A stretch of 64,000 nucleotides of DNA, taken from assembly GCA_036785325.1 (NCBI GenBank), contig JAXIVH010000007.1, forward strand, positions 11,109,219 to 11,173,218. Direction: 5' to 3'. The DNA comes from Urophycis tenuis. Lineage: Eukaryota > Chordata > Actinopteri > Gadiformes > Phycidae. Made by a program: the position numbers and the translations under genes. Numbering within the stretch: the stretch's first letter is position 1; each line of letters begins with the position of its first letter. Positions 20,701-29,985 of the stretch are shown here, piece by piece. Under the pieces are notes generated by a model. That model did no database searches. It was not told the DNA's origin and saw only the letters and a program-made list of their open reading frames with translations.

Positions 20701-21118
20701 TCTCGACCGATGTGGAGGCACATGTTACCAGCGACGTGGTTGACGGGGGGATGGGTGGTGGTAGATGGATCTTTCTCCTCCTCCAGTTGATGGTGGGGTT
20801 GTTGGAGGTGAGCCAGGGTAAGCCCAGGATGAGGGCGTGATTGGAGGGGGAGATGACGAAAAGCGTCATCACCTCTCGATGATCCCCCAAGGCCACCTCC
20901 ACTGGACCGGCAAAGTGGGTAATGGTACCCCCGCAGATACCCCGGCCATCCACAGTCCGGATGGTGATCGGCGCTGGCAACCGGTGGAGAGGGAGGTGGA
21001 GCGTCCTCGCCGCCGTCGCGGAGATGAGGTTGCTGGCGGCTCCCGAGTCTATTAGGGCTGAGACAGAGAGGGACCTGTGACCCGCAAGCAAGTGCACCGT
21101 GGAAGTAAAGTGATCCAC
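17747..21118 (-). pseudogene. pol: Gypsy Pol with chromodomain, one nonsense codon
   Basis: Reads from 21118 down to 17747 in a single frame, broken only by TAA near 19967-19969. The neighbouring residues (QFQQTTV before, FLGYVIGPEG after) are continuous. Domains in order: protease IDSGA near residue 25; RT with LDLRSAYN and YIDDILIY; RNase H with EVDAS and TDHRN; integrase with an HHCC finger (GHPGAA, CSLC) and the acids in AVDFVTD, VSDRGPQF and NGQAERT; chromodomain (YLVDWEGYGPEERSW) in the last 120 residues. The C-terminal codons run into the LTR. The one stop would split RT from the rest, so this copy should not make full Pol. Confidence 0.88.
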
Positions 21119-21141
21119 CGTGTATGTGGGGGGTGGAGCAC

Positions 21142-22010
21142 TTACCTTCTGGTGGTTGCGGCGTGAACCGCCAGCGGGTGGTTCTCCTCCCCGCAGTACA
21201 TGCAGAGGCCCCGCTCCCCTCGGCGCCGCCGCTCCGCCGCGGACAGCCTGTGGTGTTCCAGCTCCATTGGCTCCTCCTTCGCTGGTGGAGGAACGCCGGG
21301 TTGGCGCCGGGCTCTCTGCAAGTTGTCCAAACGAATGGCCATGCCGATCAGCGCATCGAGGGTCAGGGTGTCCCGGCAGGCAATCTCCGCCTGCATCCTC
21401 GGGCTGAGGCCCTGCCGGAAGGCGGTGAGGAGCGCGGCGTCATTCCATCCACTGGCGGCGGCCAGCGTCCGGAACTCCACCGCATAGTCCGCCACGGGAC
21501 GTGAGCCCTGCTGCAGGCGGTACAATCGCTCCCCTCCCTCGCGTCCCTCGGGCGGGTGATCGAATACTGCCCGGAATGTGCGGATGAAATCCGCATAAGA
21601 CGCGAGGGCACCACCTCCACTGTTCCAGACCACCACCGCCCACTCCCGGGCTCTTCCCCCAGGAGCGAAATGATGGTGGCGATCCTCTCCTCATCGGAGG
21701 TGGAGGGGTGATGGACGAAATAAAGCCCCACCTGCAGCACAAAGCCCGCGCACTCCGCTGCTCCTCCTGTGTAGACCTCCGGGAGGCGCACCGAGGAGGG
21801 AGAAGACCGGGCTGCCACTGCTGGGGCTGGGACTCCTCCACTCGCGGCGTCGGAGGCGGCGCCACTCGTCGCCGGCAAGCGCCGGAAAAGCTCACGGAGC
21901 AGTGCCTCCGTGCTCATGATCCACTGCTCTAATCGGTCGTCGGTAGCCGAGAGTCGATTGAGCACGGAGGCAAGCGTGGGCTCCTGCACTGCCTGGTCCG
22001 CTGTCTCCAT
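21142..22010 (-). pseudogene. gag: Gypsy Gag, frameshifted, with degenerate zinc knuckle
   Basis: From METADQAV at 22010 the frame runs through EALLRELFRRLPA and VRLPEVYTGG, then shifts at about 21590-21640. The second frame holds the capsid-like part (YADFIRTFRAVFDHP, LYRLQQGSRPVADYAVEFR). It ends in CMYCGEENHPLAVHAA, where the last knuckle Cys is missing. The same N-terminus (METADQA) starts the non-autonomous element at 55999. Confidence 0.8.
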
Positions 22011-22026
22011 TGGGGGTGAGTGGTTC

Positions 22027-22393
22027 TGTGACACTTACGGGGTTGAGCGGAGACAAGAGCGAGACCAAGCAGCGTAAACGGTGTAACAGAGTTTAATTAA
22101 GTTGCCGGACGAAACCGGCACAGGCGCACACAGTGAGATGTGTGCGTCTGTCAAATAACAAAAGCCAAAGTACATCCAGGTACTCAGTACAAATACACAT
22201 ACAACTACATACACGCAACCACTCACAAAGGGGAGACAAGAGACACGAGGTTAAGTAGGGAAACAAACAAGACACAGGTGAGACACAGGTGGCTGCTAAT
22301 GGCCACCGGGGATTCTGGGGGTTGTATGCCGGGACCGGTGCTCAATAGACAGGCGACGCCGATCGAGGTAGAGGGGGAGGAGTTGGTGTGACA
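22027..22393 (-). repeat. 5' LTR of the chromodomain Gypsy
   Basis: 367 bp. Its ends match 17427-17798, but the middle (about 22140-22210) differs strongly. Confidence 0.75.
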
Positions 22394-22620
22394 AGATCAT
22401 GATGTTTGAATCCATAATCTGTTTGTTGTTGGTGAGGCATACACGTAGTTCGTCCATCTTGTTGAGCAGAGATCGGACATTTTAAACATACAAACATTGC
22501 ATTCCTCTCACCACATAAAATAAGCTTAGGAACCCAAGACCTGTCTGGGCTGGACATAGAGAAAGCATTTATCATTGGATGGGGAAATGACTCAAAACCA
22601 CAGAATAATGTATAAGATAA
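22394..22620 (-). mobile_element. LINE endonuclease N-terminus fragment, antisense
   Basis: The reverse strand reads PKLILCGERNAMFV and nearby residues typical of the start of fish L2-type LINE endonuclease ORFs. The Gypsy LTR at 22393 cuts it. Confidence 0.5.
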
Positions 22621-23236
22621 AACATTACTTCATATTGAACTAAACGTTCACGAGGACAAGTGTTTTCCAATGCAAAAAAGTCAGATCTTTGTGACAATAC
22701 CTGAAAATACTCAGGACAGCACTATACACAGCCATTTGAAAACTAAAGTAAAAGTAACACATTTACACAGAAATTAAAGTTACACACAAATTATACCTAC
22801 GAAATAGTAAACAATAAATGAATTGAAAGATTACAATAAATTCAATGGCAAATATTGCAGATTAAACTAATTATTTCCTATAGGTTTACTTGTATTTTGT
22901 GCTAAAATTATATCTAAAAAAGTAGATCTAAAAAAAGTATCTCATCTGTATTTCTGCATCTCTATCTATAGCTCATTAGTCCAGGTCAATGTTTACTGTT
23001 GCTATGGCAACAAGAGACCACTGACGTTAGCAGCTGTTAGCTAGCTTAGCTAAACCGTCTAACAAAATAACACACAATTCCGCATATTTAAACAAAATCA
23101 ACCACAACTACCAACAGTCACAGCCCTTCAACCCTGGGCTAATATGTTGTCACAATATGCAGTTAATTAGGTCACATCACATTCAACGTAAAAACGTTTT
23201 CTACTTTGTTTCGGACATGTCTCAAAATGTAGCGTT
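22621..23236. other. Gene-free DNA
   Basis: AT-rich; no ORF, RNA gene or repeat recognised. Confidence 0.5.
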
Positions 23237-23242
23237 ACTTAC

Positions 23243-23416
23243 CATGAATGCCTCCACTCGCTCGTCTCCCGGCGCAGCAGCGCCTGCTGAGGTGGTGACC
23301 CCGACACCAAATAGGTCTGTCAATTTCGAGCATTTAGCAGCTTCCACCACCAGAGACTTCAGCTTTTTAAGTCACACTTTTTCAGCGCCACCCTGCCGTT
23401 TCTTACGCTTATCCAT
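23243..23416 (-). pseudogene. First exon of a hAT-family transposase gene, with stop
   Basis: The reverse strand starts ATG at 23416 and reads MDKRKKRQGGAEKV, a stop (TGA), then LKKLKSLVVEAAKCSKLTDL. This is a Lys-rich opening seen in fish hAT/ZMYM-like transposon genes. A GTAAGT splice donor follows the exon at 23242 (reverse strand). The CAGGGGTGGACTGG terminus at about 23684-23697 lies upstream, as expected for the element's 5' end. The rest of the gene is missing. Confidence 0.5.
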
Positions 23417-23504
23417 GATTCAGCTCAGCAGCAAGCAGCCCGTCTCGCGACTCCCTCGACATGCCATGAGGTCCCGCCCACCTTGGTTTGTGTTGGGATT
23501 GACA

Positions 23505-23697
23505 GCATTGTCAGCCCATGATTGATGCTGCTAACACACTGCTAGCCCTCTGTAACCAATTGGACGTCCCAATTGGAGGGAATTTAGAGAAGAAAAAAAA
23601 ACTAAAAACATAGCGGACCGGACCGGCCCACATTGGGTCAACGGCCCACCGGGACGATGCCCGGTATGCCAGATGGCCAGTCCACCCCTGTCTGTGA
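23505..23697 (-). mobile_element. hAT 5' terminus, inverted copy of 16493-16690
   Basis: Near match in reverse orientation to 16493-16690, ending at the CAGGGGTGGACTGG motif (reverse strand). With 23243-23416 it forms a 5'-end hAT fragment. Confidence 0.65.
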
Positions 23698-23779
23698 CCT
23701 GCGCCCACGGCTGCAGGTCTGAATGGCCACTTGTCGGTGCTGGGCTACCCCTACCCCCGACCCCTACCCTGTTGCAAGT

Positions 23780-24069
23780 CCTGTGTTTCATGTTGTAAAG
23801 TGTCATTATGTGTGCTTATGTTGCTGAGGTGTTTTTTTATGCCCACACACTGTGCTCCCCACTGGAACATAGTCTGAGGGGATGCTTTTTTTTTTCTCCT
23901 CCCTCTCCTCATGTTCTGTACTTTTCCCCATCTCTGAGTGGCGCCGTCGGTTGCCGCGGTGTGTTGGTGTTGGTGGGCGTTGTTCTCTTGCACCAATTGC
24001 ACCAAGTCAAATTCCTTGTAAGTGTCATCCTACTTGGCAATAAACTTGTTTCTGATTCTGATTCTGATG
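23780..24069 (+). mobile_element. LINE 3' end with GATTCT tail
   Basis: CTTGGCAATAAACTTG followed by a (TTCTGA)n tail at 24050-24068 is a usual fish LINE 3' end. The upstream part shows no clear ORF. Confidence 0.5.
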
Positions 24070-24328
24070 AGGAAGAAGTGCTAGTTCCCCCAATGGTGGC
24101 CATCTTGCCTCCTTATATTCTTGGGGTTTCCTGCTGCAGCCAATCACCATCAAGGGCCTGAAATCCCTCGACCAATCCTACTCCAGGTATGGCACATTCC
24201 TATTTACATTTAGGATTGGCAAGGAAAAACCCCAAAACAACACAAAACAGAGCAAACAACAAACTATGACCACAGTCATAACACCCCCACACCCAAGAAT
24301 TAAATACAACCCCTACATGTTTTAATTT

Positions 24329-25921
24329 CTATGGTGCTGAGGAACACCTAGACAACGCGTCTGCCATTACATTGTCAGTACCTTTTTTGTGTTGGATCTG
24401 CAGGTTGAAGTCGTGCAGAAGGAGAGACCAGTGCATGAGCCACTGGTTGGAATTGCGCATGGTTGCGAGGAATATTAATGGGTTGTTGTCGGTGTACACT
24501 TCTACAGGCTGCGAACTCAATCCCAGATACACTTCAAAATACTGCAAGGCAAGGAGGAGAGGGAGAGCTTCCGTCTCAATGGTACTATAATGAAGCTGGT
24601 GTTTGTTGAACTTCCTAGAGAAGTAGCAGACAGGGTGGTCAATATCTTGCTCATCCTCCTGTAAGAGCACAGCACCTGCGCCGCACACGCTGGCGTCAAC
24701 CTCTAATTTAAAGGGTCGCACAAGGCAGGGCGCGGCGAGAACAGGTGCGCTACACAGTAGCGCCATGGCAGACTTGAAGGCAGCCTGGCAAGCAGGGGAC
24801 CAAACAAAGGTTTTCAGCGGACTTACGTGACCCGTTAGAGGAGCCACCACATCAGAAAAGTTTCGACAGAAACCACGATAATAACCACACATACCAAGAA
24901 AACTGTGCAGCGCTTTCTTGGACTGTGGAACCGAGAAATCAATAATAGACTGCACTTTCTCTGCCAACGGATGCACCTGTGCCTGACCAACCTGTTTACC
25001 CAAATCGGTAACAATGGCCTTGCCAAATTCACATTTTGTGAGATTGAGTGTGAGAGATGCCTCACGGAGATGACCTAAAATGAGGGACAGTGTGTGGATA
25101 TGGTCGGACCAGGTGGAGGAGTAGGCAACTACATCATCTAGATACGCTTCACAATTTTCAACGCCAGACAACACAATATGCATTTACCGTTGGAAGGTGG
25201 CAGGAGCATTACGCAGCCCAAATGGCATAGCAGTGTACTGGAGGAAAGTGTCCGGAGTGACGAAAGCGAATATTCCGGATGCACGGGGGGTTAAAGGAAC
25301 TTGCCAGTAACCTTTTACCAGATCCAGCTTTGTCACATATTTGGCGGACCCTACACGGTCTATACAATCCTCCATCCTGGGGAGCGGAAAAGAGTCAGGC
25401 ATTGAGACTGAATTGACCTTTCAATAATCATTACAAAAACGAGGGGTGCTGTCGGGTTTCGGTACCAAAACACAGGGTGAGCTCCATGTACTTGTACTGG
25501 GAAGAGCTAAACCATGCTCAACCAGATGACTCACCTCCTGCTGCATCATCGCCCTTTTGGTCGGATTTACTCTATATGCATGTTGTTTTATTGGTTTGTT
25601 GCTCTCCACATCAATGTTGTGGTACAGGACAGAAGTTTGACTGGGATGATCAGAAAAAAGCAACAAGTTATCCTCAATCAAGTCAGTAATATCTGCACAG
25701 GCTGAGGCAGACAGATGGGACAAAAAACTCTTCAAATCACTCAGTACCTCTGAATTACTCAAACGAGCGGCCGGCATCCAGCCACTTTCCTCGGCCAAAC
25801 CATCATCAGCAAGATTGTACTGAGTAGCAACAGCGGGCACAGACATCACGGGCACAGTAGGAGACTGCGGGAGATCACTCATTCGGGAAAAGTAGCACTT
25901 TAGCATATTTATATGGGACAC
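24329..25921 (-). pseudogene. pol: Gmr1-like reverse transcriptase and RNase H
   Basis: The frame has two nonsense codons (about 25404, TGA after RFCNDY; about 25182, TAA after ATFQR) and is otherwise continuous. It shows YRVNPTKR, LALPSTSTWSSPCVLVPK, the RT boxes LDLVKGYWQVP and AYLDDVVAYS (Asp-Asp kept), FLGMCGYYRGF, the RNase H start LEVDAS, TDNNPL and MADALSR. It ends ten residues later, where an ordinary Gypsy would enter integrase; integrase is upstream instead. Confidence 0.8.
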
Positions 25922-26400
25922 TCGGATTTCCTTTTCCGATCGGGAGTTTGGACAACATAGTCCGTGTCACTTATTTTTCTCTCCACCCTGTATGGACCAG
26001 AAAACCGAGACTGCTAGCTGGATCCAGGTAATGGAAGCAGCACCAAAAATGTTTCACCGGGGTGAAAAACACGGAGTACTGACTTTGCATCACAACGACC
26101 CTTCATTTTTCCTTGACTCTGTGCTAAATTGTCACGTGCCAACTGACATGCTAAATTGAGACGCTCACAAAAATAACTGACATAATCCAGCACATTATGC
26201 TCAGCTCTTGGCGACTCTGACAGCCATTTTTCTTTAAGGAAGGGGACCACGAAGGGGACCACACACAGTATGGCCAAAGACCAAATCACAAGGACTAAAA
26301 CCTTGATTCCTGAGGAGTTTCACGCACAGCAAACAACAGCAGAGGGAGCCCCTCCTCCCACTCTCTGTTGGACTTGAAGCAGTATTTGCGCATCTATGAC
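25922..26400 (-). pseudogene. Gmr1-like integrase C-terminal part
   Basis: The reverse strand carries the integrase end: LRNQGFSPCDLVFGHTV, a helix with SQGKMKG, VFHPGETFLVLLPLPGSS, a TAG, then QSRFSGPYRVERKI and DYVVQTPDRKRKS. The catalytic core upstream is lost at about 26400, where a short repeat (see 26392) and AAGAAAT-rich DNA begin. Continuity into the RT part supports the inverted domain order. Confidence 0.7.
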
Positions 26401-26879
26401 CACAGTCATAACAGTAAGAAATAAGAAATAAGAAAAAAAGAAATAAGAAATATGTAATAAGTAACAAGTAAAGGCAAGGTCCAAATGTATGTGCTGTAGG
26501 TTCCATGGTGATTCTAAGGTGCATTTTCACAGTGATGCTGGTGCAACAAGGCAAGACATTACAGGCATGGTGGGGAGACCAGTATTGGATAATAACAAAA
26601 ATATGCTACATAAAGAGATAGTGGATGGAGATATGTAATTTAAATATCTTAAATATGTAAATATGAATATGTAAAAAATTGCTACCTAATATAAATAAAA
26701 GTATGTGGGCCTGATACATAAAGGATAGATAGTCAATGTGGGAGTTGAAGTGTGAGTGAGGTGAAGTGAAATAGTCCAGGCTGGGGGGGGGGGGGGGGGG
26801 GAGTTAGTGCAAAGGGCTAACATAGCCGGTAAACATTATCTACAGTGGAAGTGGAATGGGGTAGGAGCATGGCTTGAGT
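26401..26879. other. Gene-free DNA with AAGAAAT repeats and a G tract
   Basis: 26405-26450 is AAGAAAT-rich. G(19) lies at 26783-26801. No gene is seen. Confidence 0.6.
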
Positions 26880-28945
26880 CTATTTCAGTCCTTTCATTGA
26901 CATGTTATAGATGTATAGCCCTGGGGATGAATGATTTTCTCAGTCTGTCGCTTCTGCATGTCAGTGAGCGTAGTCTCCAGCTGATCATGCTTTCCTGTTG
27001 AGTGATGGTGCTGTGCAGCGGACACCTTTCGTTGTCCATGATATTGAACAGTTTGGTCAGGGTCCTCTTGACAGATACTGAAGTGATGCACTCCAGTTCA
27101 GCACCCACCGCAGAGCCAGCTTTCCTCACCAGCGTGTCCAGTCATCCGGCATCCCTCTTCTTGGTGCTTCCTCCCCAGCACACCACCGCATAGAACAGGA
27201 TGCTGGCGACCATAGACTGGTAGAACATCACAAGGAGTTTGCTGCAGACATTGAATGACTGCAGCCTCCTCAGAAAGTAAAGCCGACTCTGTCCTGTATA
27301 TTGCGTCCGTTTTGGCAGACCAGTCCAGTTTGTTATCTAGGAGTACCCCAAGATACTTGTATGTATCTACCACCTCCACATTGACCCCCTCAATGGAGAC
27401 TGGCAGGAGGGTGGGTTTAGACCTCCGGAAATCCACCACCATCTCGTTGGTCTTGGCGGTGTTGAGTTGCAGGTGGTTGCGTTGGCACCATTGCACAAAG
27501 TCCTCCACCAGGCTACTGTGCTCCCCCTCCTGCCCATCCATGATACAACCCACAACCACAGTGTCATCTGAAAACTTCTGCATGTGGCACGACTACGTGT
27601 TGTAGCAGATGTGTCAGACGTGTACAGTGTGAACAGGACAGGTGGGAGCACAGTCCCCTTTGGTGCTCCGGTGCTGCAGATCACAGTGTCGGAGAGGCAG
27701 TCCTTGAGTCTGACAAACTGTGTCCGCCCTGTCAGGTAGTTTATGATCCAGGATACCAAATGTTCTTCCACACCCATCTGCAGGAGCTTTTCTCCCAGTC
27801 TCAGGGGTTGGATTGTGTTAAAAGTGCTAGGGAAATCGAAGAACATGATTCTCACAGCGCTTTTCCCTTTTTAAAGGTGAGAGTCAGTACGTTTACATGC
27901 AGCAAGAAATTCGAATTTCTAATCGTATAAGACATCGTTCGGACTTTTTAAGTGCATGTAAACACGTTAATCCGACCTACTTCGGACCTACTTTGGACAT
28001 CTCAAAATCGGATAACAACACCTGGATAATTCTTTCATAGCCGGACTTTTAACGGCATGTATACTCTGCAATCGGATCTGAATCGGATTTTGCATTCTGC
28101 GCAATGGCAGTGCCATTCTGCACATGCGCAGCGCCACATAGCATCCAGAGTCAGCCCATGCTCCGGCTGTTAATCCGATTCTCTGAACGGCATGTATACT
28201 CGGACAAGTGATCCGGTCTTACGCATGTCATTATCTGATCCGATCAGAAATTCGAATTTCTTGCTGCATGTAAACGTACTGAGTGTGTCATGTTCAGTAG
28301 ATACATAATGGCGTCATCCACTCCTACCTTCTACTGGTATGCGAATTGGAGTGGGTCCTGTGCGTGGTGTACCTGGGGTCTGAGTATGTGAAGGATCTGC
28401 CTCTCCATAGTTTTCATGATGTGTGTTGTGGGGGCCACTGGCCGGAAGTCATTAAGTTCACTTGGCTTGGGTTTCTTTGGGACAGGGACAAGACATGATG
28501 TCTTCCAAAGCGTTGGGGCCCTTCCAAGACGGAGACTAACATCAAAGATGTACTTAAGCAACTCTCCCAGTTTAGCAGCGCAGGTCTTGAGCAGTCTGGG
28601 ACTGACTCGATCTGGACCTGCTGCCTTCCTGGCATTAATTCTCCTCAGCTCAGCTCTTCCTTGGTCTGCCGTGATGGTAGGGGGGAGGGGCAGGGTGGGA
28701 GGGAGGGGGGGTGGTGGGGTAGGGAGCTGTAGTGAGTCTTTGTTCAGTGTGTCTGGGATCTGATGGCTGGTCGTTGATGTTGGTGACGGGGGGTGGAGGG
28801 TGATTGAGGGGTGTGAAGGAGGGGGGGAAGTTGCAGGATGGCCATGAACGCCGACAGAGGCAGCTCCTTGAGAGGGGGTGGGGTAGGACATAGCCGTTGG
28901 GCTGTTGTAAAATTGATTTAGCTGATTGGCCTTGTCCGGGCCCCC
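26880..28945 (-). mobile_element. LINE (L2/Rex-like), antisense, split by a MITE
   Basis: The reverse strand gives an RT in order: RRINARKAAGPDRVSPRLL and VPVPKK (28960-28331); the MITE (27885-28281); FFDFPSTFNTIQPLRLGEKL, NYLTGRTQFV and GTVLPPVLFTLY (27855-27600); SDDTVVVG, the domain after the catalytic box, and KYLGVLLDNKLDW (27583-27098). Frame slips occur near 27590 and 27130. Only RT and C-terminal parts are present; the endonuclease is missing. It is the same broad clade as 11609-12090. Confidence 0.8.
27885..28281. mobile_element. MITE copy 1 (CAGTACGTTTACATGCAGC ends)
   Basis: 397 bp with about 36-bp inverted ends (CAGTACGTTTACATG...CATGTAAACGTACTG), flanked by AGT at 27882-27884 and 28282-28284. 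A second copy lies at 38110. There is no coding capacity. The 3-bp duplication fits a Harbinger-type mover, but the family is not proven. Confidence 0.85.
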
Positions 28946-29020
28946 CACACACACACACATACGTTATGGCAGTCCATCGATTACGATGATGACATTGCTC
29001 CAAATGAAATGTGTGGACAA

Positions 29021-29917
29021 TTATTGCGGTGTGTTGCGGCGATGCATAGCTGTGTGGCTGTGCAGGCCGATGCGGGATCCGCAGATTTTGCCACAAGAGA
29101 GACAGGGGTATGTGACACTGGAGGGTGTGGGCACTGCAGCACGCTGATGCCTCAGTGCACGTCGCTGTATCCTCCTTTCTGTGGCTTGCTCCTGAAGGTG
29201 AGTAGTTCCCTGGTAGCAGGAGGAGCTCCAGGTGTTGCGATCAGCAGCCAGGGACTCGAGTGCTGTAGGTGGTATGTTGCACTGCTTCAGGAGGGATTTA
29301 ATGTGATCCTTGAAGCGCTTTTTTGGACCCCCGGCAGATCTCTGGCCATCCAGAAGTTGGCCGTAGAGGATTTGCCTGGGCAGGCGGTGGGCAGGCATAC
29401 GGATCACATGCCCAACCCAGCGTAGGTGTTTCTGCGCAAGGAGCACGGCGATGCTAGGTGTGTGGGTCCGGTCAAAGACTTCGGTATAGGGCACCTTGTC
29501 TACCCAGGACACACCCAGGATCCTTTGCAGGCAACGGATGTGGAAGGCCTCTAAATTTCGAAAGTGCCTCTGGTAGGGTGTCCAGGTTTCCGAGCCATAC
29601 AGCAGCGTGGAAAGACAGACTGCCCTGTACACCGCTGCTTTGGTGGAGGTGGTGAGGTTCCTGTTCTGGAAGACCCTGGAGCTAAGCCTGCCAAAGGCAG
29701 CAGAGGCCAGACCGATGCGGACCTGGATGTCGTCATCGATGTTGCAGGAGGGGGACAGAATGCTGCCTAGGTAGGTGAAGTGTGGGACGATGGCAAGGGG
29801 ATGACCATTGAGGGTGAAGGTGGGCACGCGTGTTTGGGGGGTGAACTCCTGAACAACTATCTGTGTTTTCTTTATGTTGACTTGGAGACCAATGGCACTG
29901 TAGATGGAGGCGACCAC
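29021..29917 (-). pseudogene. LINE ORF2, C-terminal part with C2H2 finger
   Basis: 298 codons continuing the RT thumb into a C-terminal domain. The finger is C-x2-C-x12-H-x4-H (CLSCGK...HSHTAMH) near the end. It was in frame with ORF2 before the slip near 30120. Confidence 0.75.
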
Positions 29918-29985
29918 ATTCAGCGCACGCTGTAGGGATTCTGGTGAGTGGGCGAGGAGAGCACAGTCATCTGCATACTGTAGCT

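Larger units (their letters stand above)
17427..22393 (-). mobile_element. Chromodomain Gypsy retrotransposon, antisense, near complete
   Basis: LTR-like repeats at 17427-17798 and 22027-22393 (each TGTGAC...GTGACA on the + strand) flank gag and pol on the reverse strand. The purine-rich tract reads as a C-run at 17802-17810. Pol carries protease, RT, RNase H, integrase and a chromodomain, the chromovirus type. Pol has one in-frame stop and gag one frameshift. The two LTRs match well at both ends but differ in their middle 100 bp, and no target duplication is visible. The copy is therefore old or assembled by recombination between relatives. Confidence 0.85.
24070..26400 (-). mobile_element. 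Gmr1-like Gypsy remnant: integrase precedes RT
   Basis: The reverse strand from 26400 downward first gives the integrase C-terminal part (LVFGHTV, LARDNLAQSQGKMKG, FHPGETFLVLL, then FSGPYRVE of the GPY module). It then runs without a gap into HINMLK and the RT (25921-24600), RNase H and DALSR, followed by LTR-like DNA to 24070. Ordinary Gypsy has RT and RNase H before integrase. Integrase-first order is known for Gmr1-like elements of fish and other deuterostomes. The reading frame has stops near 26016, 25404 and 25182. Confidence 0.75.
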
